A stretch of 64,000 nucleotides of DNA, taken from the NCBI GenBank assembly GCA_019454105.1, contig CP075364.1, positions 995,362 to 1,059,361 of the forward strand, in the 5' to 3' direction. Below, in pieces: positions 8,301-17,218 of the stretch (positions within the stretch are counted from its first letter, which is position 1; every line of letters starts with the position of its first letter). The notes beneath the pieces are model-generated. The model was not told where the DNA came from, made no database searches, and worked only from the letters and a program-made list of their open reading frames with translations. A program made the position numbers and the translations under genes. Source of the DNA: Fimbriimonadaceae bacterium (GTDB lineage: Bacteria; Armatimonadota; Fimbriimonadia; Fimbriimonadales; Fimbriimonadaceae).

Positions 8301-9387
8301 CGCTGAGAAGGCCGCTTCCCATCGGGCCGTTTTATTGGCCGGCGAAGAAGGCGTTTACCGGCAACGCGCCCTCACTGAGCTGCTTCGAAGCACGGCGGCG
8401 GAGGACTTCGACCTGGAGTCGTTCGGAGCCGATGAGAAGCCGCCCAACGAGTGGACGGCCCTGGCGGGCACGGCCCCGTTCCTGAGCGAGAGGCGCGTGG
8501 TCGTCGTCCGAAACCTGGGTCGAGTCGATCCTGGTGCCGTTTGGGCGGGGCAAGCGGCCGGCGTTGGCCATCCCTTCGCGACCGATCTCGCCTCTCTTCC
8601 TGACACATCGCTCTTGGTGATGGTGCTCGACGACGAAACTGGCGACGACGATCGGCGGCAACGGACCATTTCTCGTGGCAAAGCCTGGGGCAGGCTTGTC
8701 TCGGCGGGCAAGGGCTTCGTGCAAGAGTTCACAGCCGATGCCAAGTCGTTGCCGACCGTGCTCCAGCAAGAAGCGAAGGCAGTGGGCAAGAAACTCTCTC
8801 CCAAAGCGGCCCTGGCCCTCGCTGACATGTCGGGCGGGCAGCTTTCCATCGCGTCGGGGGAGATCGAGAAGCTGGCGATCTACGTGGGCGAAGCCGCCGA
8901 GATCACGGAGCGGGACGTCCTCGCCGTCGTTACCGCCGACCCCGACTACAGCGTCTACGTGCTCGTCAATGCGGCCCTCCGGGGCGACCCGGGCGTCGCG
9001 CTGAACCAACTCAGGCTTCTGATCGGAAGAAACCCCAGGCCAGAAGAGACCGTCTTTTCTCGCTTGTTCCCCGCCTTTTCGTCCACCCTCAGGATGGTCT
9101 GGCAGGCCCGTTTCTGCATCGACAAGCGGGTCAGTCCGAGCGAAGTGCCGGAAGACGTCGCGCGGTGGTTACCTGAGAAGAACCTGACGAGCGAACCTCC
9201 CTGGCGCCTTGATCAGCACATCAAGACAGCCCAGCGTCTCACTCTGGCCCAGATAGCGGACTGCTTCCAAGAGGTCAAACTCGCCGAATCTTCGATCAAG
9301 GGTCTGGAGCGCTCAGCTGGGCTCAATACGACCCTGGAACTCATGACCCTCAGGATCGCGGCGACCTGTCGGGCCCCAGGACGATAG
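8290..9387 (+). CDS. holA: DNA polymerase III subunit delta
   Basis: A 365-residue HolA-like protein that, in the known family, opens the beta sliding clamp as part of the clamp loader. It begins RFDAEKAASHRAVLLAGEEG, the AAA-fold entry strand with a degenerate P-loop (LLAGEEGVY) typical of delta subunits. Conserved patches in the middle include FVQEFTADAKSLP and ALADMSGGQLSIASGEIEKL, and a C-terminal helical collar domain follows. Length fits the family (about 340 residues). It overlaps the end of the transglutaminase gene by 11 bases, so it is likely transcribed with the moxR operon even though its function is unrelated. Confidence 0.85.
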   Translation: MRFDAEKAASHRAVLLAGEEGVYRQRALTELLRSTAAEDFDLESFGADEKPPNEWTALAGTAPFLSERRVVVVRNLGRVDPGAVWAGQAAGVGHPFATDLASLPDTSLLVMVLDDETGDDDRRQRTISRGKAWGRLVSAGKGFVQEFTADAKSLPTVLQQEAKAVGKKLSPKAALALADMSGGQLSIASGEIEKLAIYVGEAAEITERDVLAVVTADPDYSVYVLVNAALRGDPGVALNQLRLLIGRNPRPEETVFSRLFPAFSSTLRMVWQARFCIDKRVSPSEVPEDVARWLPEKNLTSEPPWRLDQHIKTAQRLTLAQIADCFQEVKLAESSIKGLERSAGLNTTLELMTLRIAATCRAPGR

Positions 9388-9412
9388 CAGACCAGGCTCG
9401 TAATCTTAGATT

Positions 9413-9934
9413 ATGATCGCTTCGATCGCTGCCATCGCCATGCTGAGTTCCTCGTTCTACGATTTCAAAGTGCGCACGATCGACGGCGAGACCGTCGGTC
9501 TCGGGCAGTACCGAGGAAAGGTCGTCCTCGTCGTCAACGTGGCGAGCCAGTGCGGCCTCACCCGCCAATACGCCGCTCTTGAGAGCCTCTACCGCGCGCA
9601 CAAGGACGAAGGGCTCGTCGTCCTTGGGTTCCCTTCGAACGACTTCGGTGGCCAGGAGCCAGGCACCGAGGCGGAAATCAAGCAGTTCTGCACGACGAAG
9701 TACGACGTGACGTTTCCGATGTTCGGCAAAGTCAAGGTCACGGGGGAGGACAAGTCCCCTCTCTATGACTGGCTGCTCACCAACAGCCCGGTCGAAGGGG
9801 AGATCGAGTGGAACTTCGCGAAATTCATCGTGGCCCGGAACGGGACGGTTGCGGCTCGGTTCTCGCCGCGCACGACGCCCGAGGACGAGACGTTCGTCGC
9901 CGCGATCCAGAAGGAGCTGAAGAAGAAAGGCTAG
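9413..9934 (+). CDS. Glutathione peroxidase family thiol peroxidase
   Basis: A 173-residue glutathione-peroxidase fold protein. The catalytic tetrad can be placed as Cys47 in ASQCGLT, Gln81 in DFGGQEPG, and Trp133-Asn134 in WNFAKF. Cys47 is an ordinary TGC codon, so this is the cysteine form, which in bacteria usually takes electrons from thioredoxin. A second cysteine in KQFCTTKYD (residue 93) may be the resolving cysteine. The first 15 residues are hydrophobic ([15 protein letters not shown]) and may export or anchor the protein, which is unusual but not unknown. Its 3' end overlaps ispG by 4 bases on the opposite strand. Confidence 0.92.
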   Translation: MIASIAAIAMLSSSFYDFKVRTIDGETVGLGQYRGKVVLVVNVASQCGLTRQYAALESLYRAHKDEGLVVLGFPSNDFGGQEPGTEAEIKQFCTTKYDVTFPMFGKVKVTGEDKSPLYDWLLTNSPVEGEIEWNFAKFIVARNGTVAARFSPRTTPEDETFVAAIQKELKKKG

Positions 9935-11244
9935 AGGACCCGGAGCGGTTCCATGCTCCTTGCCGGTTCCGTGGGTTCCCGCCAGACGCCGTCCTCCTTC
10001 AGGAGCGCGACCAGTTCCCGGACGCCTTCCGCCTGAGGTATGCCGTGCTTGACTGGCTCGCGCTTGCGATAGAGCGTGATCTTGCCTCCTGCCGCGCCGA
10101 CATAGCCATAGTCGGCATCGGCCATCTCGCCAGGACCGTTGACAATACACCCCATGACCGCGATGTCGAGCCCGACCAAGTGTTTGGTCGCCTCGCGCAC
10201 CTCGCGAAGGACGGAAGGGAGGTCGAATTTCGTCCGTCCACAACTCGGGCAAGCAATGTATTCGACTTGGGTCTTGCGGTGGCCGGTCGCTTGGAGGATC
10301 TCGTAACAGACCGGGATCTCGTTGAGCGGATCCTCGCTAAGGCTGACCCGGATGGTGTCGCCGATTCCCTCCATCAGGAGCGTGGCGATACCGGCGGTGG
10401 ACTTGACGCGGGCATACTGGCCGTCTCCGGCCTCGGTCACCCCGAGGTGGAGCGGGAAGTTGAGGCCTTCAGCGTCCATTCGGGCGGCCATGAGCCGGTT
10501 CGCGGACACCATGACCGGCACTCGGCTCGCCTTCGCACTGACGTTGAGGTTCCAATAGTCGTGCTTGACGCAAAGCCGCAGGTACTCCAGGGCGCTCTCC
10601 ACCAGCCCGAGCGGCGTGTCTCCATAGGTCACGAGGAGCCGCTCGGCGAGCGAACCGTGGTTGACCCCGACCCGCATAGCGCGGTCGTGACGCTTGCAGG
10701 CCTCGATCACGGGCAAGAAACTCCCCTCGATCTCGGCCAACTCCTCGGCCCATTCTTCCGGCGTGTAGGCCATCTCAGCCCGCAGCCGGTCGATCTCGTC
10801 CTGGTCGCGTCCCCGAAGGTCGACGTTGTCGTCCGAGTCTTGCGGGCTCACTGTCGACGCCCGTGACCCGTGGCGCTTGAAGACGAACAGCCCTGGGTTG
10901 ACCCGGATCTCGTCTACATAACGGGCCGCTTCCACGGCGATCGCCGACCCTTGGTGATGAACGTCGGCCGTCATGGGGACTTCGCCGTGCCTCTCTTGCA
11001 CCTTGGCCTTGATCTCCTCCAAGCATTGGGCCTCTCCAAGCGTCGGGGTCGTCACCCGAACGATCTCGCACCCGTCCCGATGGAGGGCGATGATTTGCTC
11101 GACGCAGGCCTCGACGTTCCGGGTCTCTTCCGTCACCATGCTCTGGACCACGACTGGGTGGCCGCTCCCCATCGTCACCGACCCGATGCGGCAGGGCCTG
11201 GTCTCGCGCCTTGGGTAGGTCTCCATGAGGCTCACTGGCTCCAT
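9931..11244 (-). CDS. ispG: 4-hydroxy-3-methylbut-2-en-1-yl diphosphate synthase, IspG
   Basis: A 437-residue IspG (GcpE), the penultimate enzyme of the MEP isoprenoid pathway, converting MEcPP to HMBPP with a [4Fe-4S] cluster. The TIM-barrel entry [19 protein letters not shown] and the cluster domain with [13 protein letters not shown] and [18 protein letters not shown] supply the three cysteines and the glutamate ligand. Between the RVNPG and RVGVNHGSL motifs this protein has about 72 residues where the short E. coli type has about 22, giving an acidic helical insert. The start is uncertain: ATG at 11244 or ATG at 11226, neither with a strong ribosome binding site. rsmG ends 26 bases upstream, so the two are probably co-transcribed. 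Confidence 0.93.
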   Translation of the reverse strand: MEPVSLMETYPRRETRPCRIGSVTMGSGHPVVVQSMVTEETRNVEACVEQIIALHRDGCEIVRVTTPTLGEAQCLEEIKAKVQERHGEVPMTADVHHQGSAIAVEAARYVDEIRVNPGLFVFKRHGSRASTVSPQDSDDNVDLRGRDQDEIDRLRAEMAYTPEEWAEELAEIEGSFLPVIEACKRHDRAMRVGVNHGSLAERLLVTYGDTPLGLVESALEYLRLCVKHDYWNLNVSAKASRVPVMVSANRLMAARMDAEGLNFPLHLGVTEAGDGQYARVKSTAGIATLLMEGIGDTIRVSLSEDPLNEIPVCYEILQATGHRKTQVEYIACPSCGRTKFDLPSVLREVREATKHLVGLDIAVMGCIVNGPGEMADADYGYVGAAGGKITLYRKREPVKHGIPQAEGVRELVALLKEDGVWREPTEPARSMEPLRVL

Positions 11245-11270
11245 TCTACGTCCGCGCCGGGTGCAGAGAG

Positions 11271-11966
11271 TCAGGTCCCGAGGGGGCGCGCCTTGATCTC
11301 CGCCCAACGGCGCGGATATCCAGCAGGAGTCTTCTTGGACTTTCGGAACACAGGGAACATCCTCACCGCCCCGTCACCGGGAAGCTCCACTTCGAAGGTC
11401 TCCTCCATGGTAAGCCCAAGTTCGCGGGCCGGGAAGCGTCGTGCCTCGTCGGCCTCCTTGGCCGTCCGGAATGGGACGACTGCCCCACCAACCCGGCAGA
11501 ATGGTGCGCTCACCTCCAATTGAACGGCAAGAGGGGCGAACGCCCGTCCTGTGACGACATCGAACGACTCGCGACGACCCCAGTCTTCGACCCGGGTCTG
11601 AACGACCTCCAGGTTCGGCAACGGGTGCTCGCGGAGGAAACTGAGTGGCTTGCTCGAGCTTTCGAGCGCCACGACGGCTGTTTCCGGGAGAAGGCATGCG
11701 ATGGGCCAAGCAGGAAAGCCAGGCCCCGTGCCAACGTCGAGCAGGCTCTCGAACGGCCGGAGAACCGGGACTACGAGGAGGGAGTCAAGAAAGTGACGGA
11801 CGACGGCCTCTTCGGGCGGAACTCGTGTCAGGTTCATGACCTGGTTCCTCTCATAGAGGGCACGGGCGAACCGGTCGAGCCGGTCGAGGGCGCCCAAGGG
11901 CCATTCAAGGCCGTTCTCCTGGCACCAGGCGACCAAGGGCCCCCAATCTAGGTCGAGTCCGGTCAT
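11271..11966 (-). CDS. rsmG: 16S rRNA (guanine527-N7)-methyltransferase
   Basis: A 231-residue RsmG (GidB). The AdoMet-binding signature [21 protein letters not shown] and the RNA-facing region [19 protein letters not shown] are characteristic. The acidic residue ending the second strand (VVALESSSK) and the GRAFAPL motif follow in the correct order. It methylates G527 in the 530 loop of 16S rRNA, and loss causes low-level streptomycin resistance in other bacteria. The gene is divergent from the small membrane protein at 11976 with only 9 bases between, and lies upstream of ispG in the same direction. Confidence 0.92.
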   Translation of the reverse strand: MTGLDLDWGPLVAWCQENGLEWPLGALDRLDRFARALYERNQVMNLTRVPPEEAVVRHFLDSLLVVPVLRPFESLLDVGTGPGFPAWPIACLLPETAVVALESSSKPLSFLREHPLPNLEVVQTRVEDWGRRESFDVVTGRAFAPLAVQLEVSAPFCRVGGAVVPFRTAKEADEARRFPARELGLTMEETFEVELPGDGAVRMFPVFRKSKKTPAGYPRRWAEIKARPLGT

Positions 11967-11975
11967 GATCAGGAG

Positions 11976-12251
11976 GTGGAACCCGCTCTGCGAGCCCGGG
12001 TCGGGTTTGGCGTCTGCGTGGCCAGCGCCCTCCTTGCCGCGACTTCGCTCTTGCCCGCGTTTTCAGGCCCCCTGGCCGTGCCCTGGCCCCTGTTCGTCGG
12101 GGCAGCGACGTACCTCTTGGGTGCGGGGATGATCGTCACTGCGGTCCGGTCGCCAGTGGCGCGGGCTTGGCTGGGTTGGCTCCGTTTGGTCCGCATCGGG
12201 TTCGCCTTGGTCGTCCTCGCTATCATCTTCCGGATGAGCCAAAGCGGATAG
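11976..12251 (+). CDS. Small three-helix membrane protein, unknown
   Basis: A 91-residue frame with three predicted transmembrane segments: VGFGVCVASALLAATSLLP, LFVGAATYLLGAGMIVTAV and IGFALVVLAIIF. No family is recognised. The start is uncertain. GTG at 11976 overlaps a perfect AGGAGG (11971-11976), which is too close, so a CTG at 11988 or the GTG at 12018 may be used instead. Three clean hydrophobic segments and the ribosome binding site argue for a real gene, while the lack of a homolog argues for caution. It sits between the rsmG start and the convergent TPR gene, 9 bases from the latter's stop. Confidence 0.55.
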   Translation: MEPALRARVGFGVCVASALLAATSLLPAFSGPLAVPWPLFVGAATYLLGAGMIVTAVRSPVARAWLGWLRLVRIGFALVVLAIIFRMSQSG

Positions 12252-12260
12252 GCCCTGGGA

Positions 12261-13112
12261 TCACCGAAGGAAGAACCGCTTTCGGACGGTCTCGAGTTTG
12301 GCCTTGTCATAGGGGGCGAGATCGCCAAGACTGGATTCCTCGGTGACGGCTTCTTCGTCCCTCCCACTGGCCCTGAGCCAAAGCACGAGCAACGCTCGGT
12401 AGAACGGGCTGGACGGGTCGAGGTCGCAGGCTATCCTGGCGGCCCGGACGGCTTCCTCGCGCTTTCCCTCGCCCCAGAGCGCCTGGCTGGCCAGAAAGAA
12501 GTTATGGTCCTCGCCAGGGGATAGCTCGATGGCCGCTTTGAGGCTCATGGCCGCCTCTTTGTACTGTCCCATTTCCAGAAGCAAGTCACCTAGCCAGTAG
12601 TGATAGAAAGCCTGGTCGGGCCCGGTGGCGACCGCGACCCGGGCCGCTGTGAGGGCGTCGCGTCGGAACCCATAGCGCCGCAGGGCTTCGGCCAACTTGT
12701 GATGGTGGTAGGCGTTCTCCGGCTCGAGTTCCACGGCTTCGTGGAGCGCGGCGAGGGCCTCTTTGGCTTTGCCGCCATACCTTTGGTAGAGGGCGGCCAG
12801 GCTTACCATCAGCTCGCCTGTCTTTTGGAGTTGCTTGGCCTTGGAGTATTGGCGAAACGCTTCCGGAATGTAGTCGGCGGTCGCATAGGCATTGCCAAGC
12901 TCGAACAGCATCCAGGGGTTCTTCTCGTCGCTTTGGGCGACAGCTGCCTTGAATGCTTCGATGGCGCGCTCGTACTCGCCGTCCTTCATCGCGCGTCGGC
13001 CATTGGCAGCGGACTCTTCGGCGGTCTTTCCACTCGCCGCGCTGCCATTCGGCTCGCTGACTTCGCTCGGCCCTCCGAACAATGATTGGATGGCGCGGAA
13101 ATCGGCCCGCAT
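12261..13112 (-). CDS. Tetratricopeptide repeat protein
   Basis: A 283-residue soluble protein made mostly of TPR units. After a short Ser/Ala-rich head, helical pairs start at NGRRAMKDGEYERAIEAFK and continue through ELGNAYATADYIPEAFRQY, AALHEAVELEPENAYHHHK, WLGDLLLEMGQYKEAAMSLK and ASQALWGEGKREEAVRAAR. At least five repeats are visible, covering about residues 38-240. No signal peptide or membrane segment is present, so a cytoplasmic scaffolding role is likely, but the partner is unknown. It stands alone, 36 bases downstream of the secreted protein gene on the same strand. Confidence 0.8.
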   Translation of the reverse strand: MRADFRAIQSLFGGPSEVSEPNGSAASGKTAEESAANGRRAMKDGEYERAIEAFKAAVAQSDEKNPWMLFELGNAYATADYIPEAFRQYSKAKQLQKTGELMVSLAALYQRYGGKAKEALAALHEAVELEPENAYHHHKLAEALRRYGFRRDALTAARVAVATGPDQAFYHYWLGDLLLEMGQYKEAAMSLKAAIELSPGEDHNFFLASQALWGEGKREEAVRAARIACDLDPSSPFYRALLVLWLRASGRDEEAVTEESSLGDLAPYDKAKLETVRKRFFLR

Positions 13113-13148
13113 GGTTCCTCTACCCTTTATGACGCCCGCGGCTGGCCC

Positions 13149-14963
13149 TCATTTCACGCCCATGGGCCGAGCTGTGAGAGTCATCGGATAGTTGGCCCCC
13201 GAGAGGGGAACGGTTTTGAACTGCATGGTGCGAGTTTCCCCAGGAGCGAGGCGCACCCGGGCGATCCGGGTCTCGGACTTGGACTGCATCATGCCGAAGC
13301 CTTGGAGGGCCCCGTCGATCTCGAAAAGCGCGGCGCCGTAGCCCGCACTGGCCTCGACGAAGACGTCCACGGTCACCGGATCTTGGGTGGGGTTCGAGAA
13401 CAGGCCCTGGACCTCATAGACGACTCCAAAGTTGCCTTGGAGCTTGTCGTCCCCATCCACCGCGGAGATCGGCCTTTGCCCGATCCTGGCGTACCCAAAC
13501 CGGCCGCCGACTGTGTATTCCATGGTGACCTCGTTGAACGGCCGGCCATAGACCCATTGCGACCTACCGTCGAGGGTGATCTTTCTGCCTTCGAGCGAGA
13601 CCGGAGGCCCAACCCGCCACGCGCCAACAGTCTCCATGGCACCCTTCCACTCTGGATAGACGCTGATCGGGTGAAGGGCGTCGCCCAGGACGACCACAGA
13701 CTCGCCTTCGCTTCCGAGCACGTCGAGCCTGACGAGTCCGCTCATGGTCTGGCCCACCGTGATGGTCCTGACCGTCAAGGGAACCAGGCTCTGGGGTGGG
13801 AGCTCGACGATCTCGGCCCCAGAAGAGAGCCAATACTTGAGGAACTGCTCGCCGGCTCGGTAACCCGCCCGAGTCGGGTTCTTGTCCGACGGGGCGTCAC
13901 CGAGAGTCACTGCCACCCGCTTTGGGGTGTCGCCACGGTTCACCAGCATGTAGCGGACGACGAGCGTCGCTGGAGACACGTTCTTGTGGTGGTAGAGCAT
14001 TCTGACCGGGTTGCCCCGGCGCACCTCGCCCCAGTACAGCCGCTGGGGCTGGCGAACGTTCTCTGGATGGTTGCTGTACCAGAGTTCGGTCTCCTGAAGC
14101 CAGGATCCGGAATGGTTTTCGACTTCGACACCGATGACTCCTTCGAACGGGAACCGCCCAGGCGCGGTGGCGCGGATCCTAGCGCGGACCGTGCGGGTGG
14201 CGCCGGGTGCGACCGGAGCGACGTCGATGGAGCGCACTTCCACATGGGCCGCGTGCCTCAACAGGGTCGATCGGACGGCGCCTTCGACGAGCGACGCGGC
14301 AGCGGGACGACCCGCCACAGAAGCGCGGACCGGCTTTGTGGGGTCCAGAGCATAAGGCATCACCAGGACCGGAACTTGGACGGCGTGGCCCGCCGCCACG
14401 ACCTGGATCGACGCCGACCCGAGCCCCATGGGTCGAACCAGCAGCTTGCCAGGCACCCTTTGGACTTCCACTAGGCCTTGGGGTTCAGCCTTGATCGTCG
14501 ATTTCCTCGCCATGGAGCCGACGAGGCTCACTTCAGCCTGTCGATCGGGAGGAAGTTCGACCTTGGGCTTGCCCACCTGGATCGCGGGCAGGCGTGACGC
14601 CTGGTTGAGGCGGTTAGCGATCAATTGGGCGAGGGCCTTCAGGTCTGATTGACTGGCCTTGGCTTCGGCTGGAGTCACGGTCAGAACCGTCGAGGTCCCC
14701 ATGTTGACTCGGGCCACGGTCTCGGCTCGCCGTCCTCCGGGAACCACCTGGACCGAGAAGTTCTGACCGGGGGCCCACCTTGCGACGGTCTGGGCCGCGC
14801 TTTGGGCTCGCTTGTCGGGGCTTTGGTCGCCCAAGCTCGTTGCCACCCGATGGATTGGAACCTCGTTGACCACCAATTGGGAGTCGATGGCGACTGGGTC
14901 GATCGCTTGACCCATTGCCGCAGAACATCCGAACGCCCACGCCCCCAACACCCATGTCCGCAT
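13149..14963 (-). CDS. Large secreted beta-rich protein, unknown function
   Basis: A 604-residue protein with a signal peptide (MRTWVLGAWAFGCSAAMGQA). The open frame reaches back to 15170, but the 69 extra residues overlap ffh on the other strand and are not secretory, so ATG 14963 is the start. After a helical region (about 60-150) the protein looks beta-rich. It has Ig- or NEW1-like segments such as VRARIRATAPGRFPF, VEVENHSGSWLQETELWYS, TLVVRYMLVNRGDTPKRV and DPVTVDVFVEASAGYGAALF, and a C-terminal stretch RIARVRLAPGETRTMQFK that resembles envelope chaperone-like beta sandwiches. No enzyme motif or anchor was recognised. It is divergent from ffh (76 bases). Confidence 0.8.
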   Translation of the reverse strand: MRTWVLGAWAFGCSAAMGQAIDPVAIDSQLVVNEVPIHRVATSLGDQSPDKRAQSAAQTVARWAPGQNFSVQVVPGGRRAETVARVNMGTSTVLTVTPAEAKASQSDLKALAQLIANRLNQASRLPAIQVGKPKVELPPDRQAEVSLVGSMARKSTIKAEPQGLVEVQRVPGKLLVRPMGLGSASIQVVAAGHAVQVPVLVMPYALDPTKPVRASVAGRPAAASLVEGAVRSTLLRHAAHVEVRSIDVAPVAPGATRTVRARIRATAPGRFPFEGVIGVEVENHSGSWLQETELWYSNHPENVRQPQRLYWGEVRRGNPVRMLYHHKNVSPATLVVRYMLVNRGDTPKRVAVTLGDAPSDKNPTRAGYRAGEQFLKYWLSSGAEIVELPPQSLVPLTVRTITVGQTMSGLVRLDVLGSEGESVVVLGDALHPISVYPEWKGAMETVGAWRVGPPVSLEGRKITLDGRSQWVYGRPFNEVTMEYTVGGRFGYARIGQRPISAVDGDDKLQGNFGVVYEVQGLFSNPTQDPVTVDVFVEASAGYGAALFEIDGALQGFGMMQSKSETRIARVRLAPGETRTMQFKTVPLSGANYPMTLTARPMGVK

Positions 14964-15039
14964 CTTCTTAACATCGGAACTTACCCCACTCCTCACTAAC
15001 CGGGCCCCAGCGGACGCGACCGGTAGAATCCGACCGCCG

Positions 15040-16383
15040 ATGTTGGACACGCTCACGCGCAGGCTATCGGGCGTCTTCGCAGGTTTGCGCCGTAAGGGCC
15101 GGCTCACCGAGGAGGACGTCAATGCCGCTCTTCGAGAAGTTCGCGTCGCACTCCTTGAGGCCGACGTCAACTTTCAAGTCGCGAAGCTCTTCGTCCAGAA
15201 CGTCAAGGAGAAAGCCGTCGGCGAGGAGGTGTACTCAAGCCTCTCGGCTGACCAAACTCTCGTCAGGATCGTGCGGGACGAGTTGGTCGGCCTCTTGGGC
15301 GAGGGCGAGACAGCGTTTCACTGGTCCCCTTCCCCACCGACGGTGATCCTCATGGCAGGGCTTCAAGGGTCAGGAAAGACGACCACCTGCGCCAAGTTAG
15401 CCAAATGGCTCCTTCGCCAGGGGAAGAAGCCCATGATGGCGGCCTGCGACCTCCAACGTCCTGCCGCTGTCACCCAGCTTCAGGTGCTGGGCGACCAAGT
15501 CGGCGTTCCCGTCTTCGGTCCCACCGAAGCAGGTCCGGGGGCGACGCCTCCGGAAGTCGCCGCCAAGGCCCTCGAGCGGGCTAGACACCTCTTTCACGAC
15601 GTCTTGATCGTGGACACGGCCGGGCGCCTCAGCATCGACGAGGCCCTCATGGAGGAGTTGTCTCGCGTCAGCAAGGCGGTCAAGCCGAGCGAGACCCTGC
15701 TTGTTCTCGATTCGACGACGGGCCAAGAAGCGGTGACCGTAGCGAGCGACTTTCACAAGCGCCTGACTCTGAGCGGCGTCGTGTTTACCAAGCTGGACAG
15801 CGACACGCGGGGCGGAGCGGTGCTCAGCGTCCGAGCGGCCACCGACGTCCCGGTACGGTTCGTCGGCGTTGGGGAGCAGACGGAAGCGCTTGAAGAGTTC
15901 GTCCCTCGCCGGATGGCGGAGAGGATCCTGGGGATGGGCGACGTGCTCGGGATCATCGAGAAAGCCGAACAAGCGATGCAGGGAGAGTCGCTCGACATGC
16001 TCGACCTCCAAGGCCGGATGAAGGCGGGCAAGATGGATTTCAACGACTTCCTCCAGCAGATGAGGATGCTCCGCAAGATGGGCCCGCTCAAGAGCGTCAT
16101 GAAGCTGGTGCCGGGACTCTCTGCCGCCTTGCCCGAGGGCGCACTGGACAACTTTGACGAGAGACGGATTGACCAGATCCAGGCGATCGTCCTGAGCATG
16201 ACCCCGGCCGAAAGGTCGAATCCTGAACTGCTCAATGGATCCCGGCGCAAGCGGGTCGCCCGCGGCAGCGGCACTTCTCAAGAAGAGGTCAACCGGCTCC
16301 TTGAGCAGCTCTATGAGATGCGCAAGGGAATGAAGCAGTTCAGCAAGATGGACAAGCGGATGAAAAAGCTCAAGCGCCGATGA
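15040..16383 (+). CDS. ffh: Signal recognition particle protein Ffh (SRP54)
   Basis: A 447-residue SRP54 homolog that binds 4.5S RNA and delivers nascent membrane proteins to FtsY. Domains in order: helical N domain (1-85), GTPase G domain with P-loop GLQGSGKTTTCAKLA (Lys113), DTAGRLSIDE and TKLDSDTRGGA, and a methionine-rich M domain from about 320 (MLRKMGPLKSVMKLVPG, QLYEMRKGMKQFSKMDKRM). The length matches the family. It heads the plus-strand run of translation genes, with about 100 bases before rpsP. The FtsY and SRP RNA genes are not in the window. Confidence 0.96.
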   Translation: MLDTLTRRLSGVFAGLRRKGRLTEEDVNAALREVRVALLEADVNFQVAKLFVQNVKEKAVGEEVYSSLSADQTLVRIVRDELVGLLGEGETAFHWSPSPPTVILMAGLQGSGKTTTCAKLAKWLLRQGKKPMMAACDLQRPAAVTQLQVLGDQVGVPVFGPTEAGPGATPPEVAAKALERARHLFHDVLIVDTAGRLSIDEALMEELSRVSKAVKPSETLLVLDSTTGQEAVTVASDFHKRLTLSGVVFTKLDSDTRGGAVLSVRAATDVPVRFVGVGEQTEALEEFVPRRMAERILGMGDVLGIIEKAEQAMQGESLDMLDLQGRMKAGKMDFNDFLQQMRMLRKMGPLKSVMKLVPGLSAALPEGALDNFDERRIDQIQAIVLSMTPAERSNPELLNGSRRKRVARGSGTSQEEVNRLLEQLYEMRKGMKQFSKMDKRMKKLKRR

Positions 16384-16485
16384 CGGGGCCCTCCCCTCCC
16401 GGGCCGACCCGTGCCATACTCTCGACTCCAAACTTACAGGGCGGCTTTTGAGGCGTAGACTCGGGCGAGCCTGGGCACAAAGCAG

Positions 16486-16977
16486 ATGGTAAAGATTCGA
16501 CTGAGGCGCATGGGCAACAAGCACCGCCCGTTCTATAGGATCGTGGTCGCCAAGAGCGACGCGGGCCGGAGCGGGGCGTTCATTGAAGTTCTGGGAACCT
16601 ACAACCCGTTGACCAAACCAAAGACGGTCGAACTCGACGGAGACAAGGCGCTGGAGTGGCTTCGAAAGGGGGCCCGGCCCACCGAGACGACTGCATATTT
16701 GCTCAAGCAGAAGGGCGTCTTGGAAAAGCTCTTCGAAGAGCGGCCCCAAGCCAAGAAGGACTACAAGTTTCTGGACAAGCGCACAGCCGTGATGACCCAG
16801 CAATCGGTGGTGAGCACCGTCGCGACGACCGCTCCCGCCCCAGAGCCGGCCGTGGTCGAGGAGGCTCCGGTGGCCGAAGCCGCTTCAGAGGCCCCTGCCG
16901 AGGCCCCTGTCGAGGCCAGCGAGCCGGTCGACGAGGCTCCGGTGGCCGAAGAAACTGAAGGGGCCAAAGCCGAGTGA
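16486..16977 (+). CDS. rpsP: 30S ribosomal protein S16 with long acidic tail
   Basis: A 163-residue S16. Residues 1-85 are a standard S16 core (MVKIRLRRMGNKHRPFYRIV, GTYNPLTKP, ALEWLRKGARPTETT). The remaining 75 residues are an extension, ending in an Ala/Glu/Pro-rich low-complexity tail from about 105 in which the unit EAPVAE is repeated (EEAPVAEAASEAP and DEAPVAEE). S16 stabilises the body of the 30S subunit, and the tail would extend from it. The stop overlaps the khpA GTG start (GTGA), so the genes are coupled. Order rpsP-khpA-rimM follows the widespread ffh-rpsP arrangement. Confidence 0.95.
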   Translation: MVKIRLRRMGNKHRPFYRIVVAKSDAGRSGAFIEVLGTYNPLTKPKTVELDGDKALEWLRKGARPTETTAYLLKQKGVLEKLFEERPQAKKDYKFLDKRTAVMTQQSVVSTVATTAPAPEPAVVEEAPVAEAASEAPAEAPVEASEPVDEAPVAEETEGAKAE

Positions 16978-17213
16978 GCGTCTCCCCGTTCGTTGAGAAG
17001 CTCGTCAAGATGTTGGTGATGGAACCCGACACGGTTCGGGTCGAAGAGAAGAACGACCGAGGGACATGGGTTTACAACGTCCATGTGGCTCCCGAAGACG
17101 TGGGGCGGCTGATCGGCAAGGACGGAAGGGTCATCTCTTGCGTCCGAATGGTCGTCGGTTCAGTGGCAGCCAAGGCGCGGATGCGCTCGGTCGTCAAAGT
17201 CGTCGCGGACTGA
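16974..17213 (+). CDS. khpA: KH-domain RNA-binding protein KhpA
   Basis: A 79-residue single type-II KH domain protein (KhpA/YlqC). The RNA-binding signature is APEDVGRLIGKDGRVISCVR, containing the GxxG loop as IGKDGR. In other bacteria KhpA pairs with KhpB as a global RNA chaperone linked to cell shape and translation. The GTG start overlaps the S16 stop by 4 bases, and rimM starts 5 bases after its stop. Length and position between rpsP and rimM are as usual. Confidence 0.92.
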   Translation: MSVSPFVEKLVKMLVMEPDTVRVEEKNDRGTWVYNVHVAPEDVGRLIGKDGRVISCVRMVVGSVAAKARMRSVVKVVAD

Positions 17214-17218
17214 ACCTG

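Noticed and set aside
9413-9934. Selenocysteine glutathione peroxidase
   Set aside because: The catalytic codon is TGC (cysteine) and no in-frame TGA is present.
13086-14474. 462-residue plus-strand frame across the 604-residue secreted gene
   Set aside because: It has no signal, motif or ribosome binding site, and the opposite strand encodes a coherent secreted protein.
15040-16480. SRP 4.5S RNA next to ffh
   Set aside because: No GGAA/GCAA-tetraloop hairpin of the right size was found in the flanking gaps.
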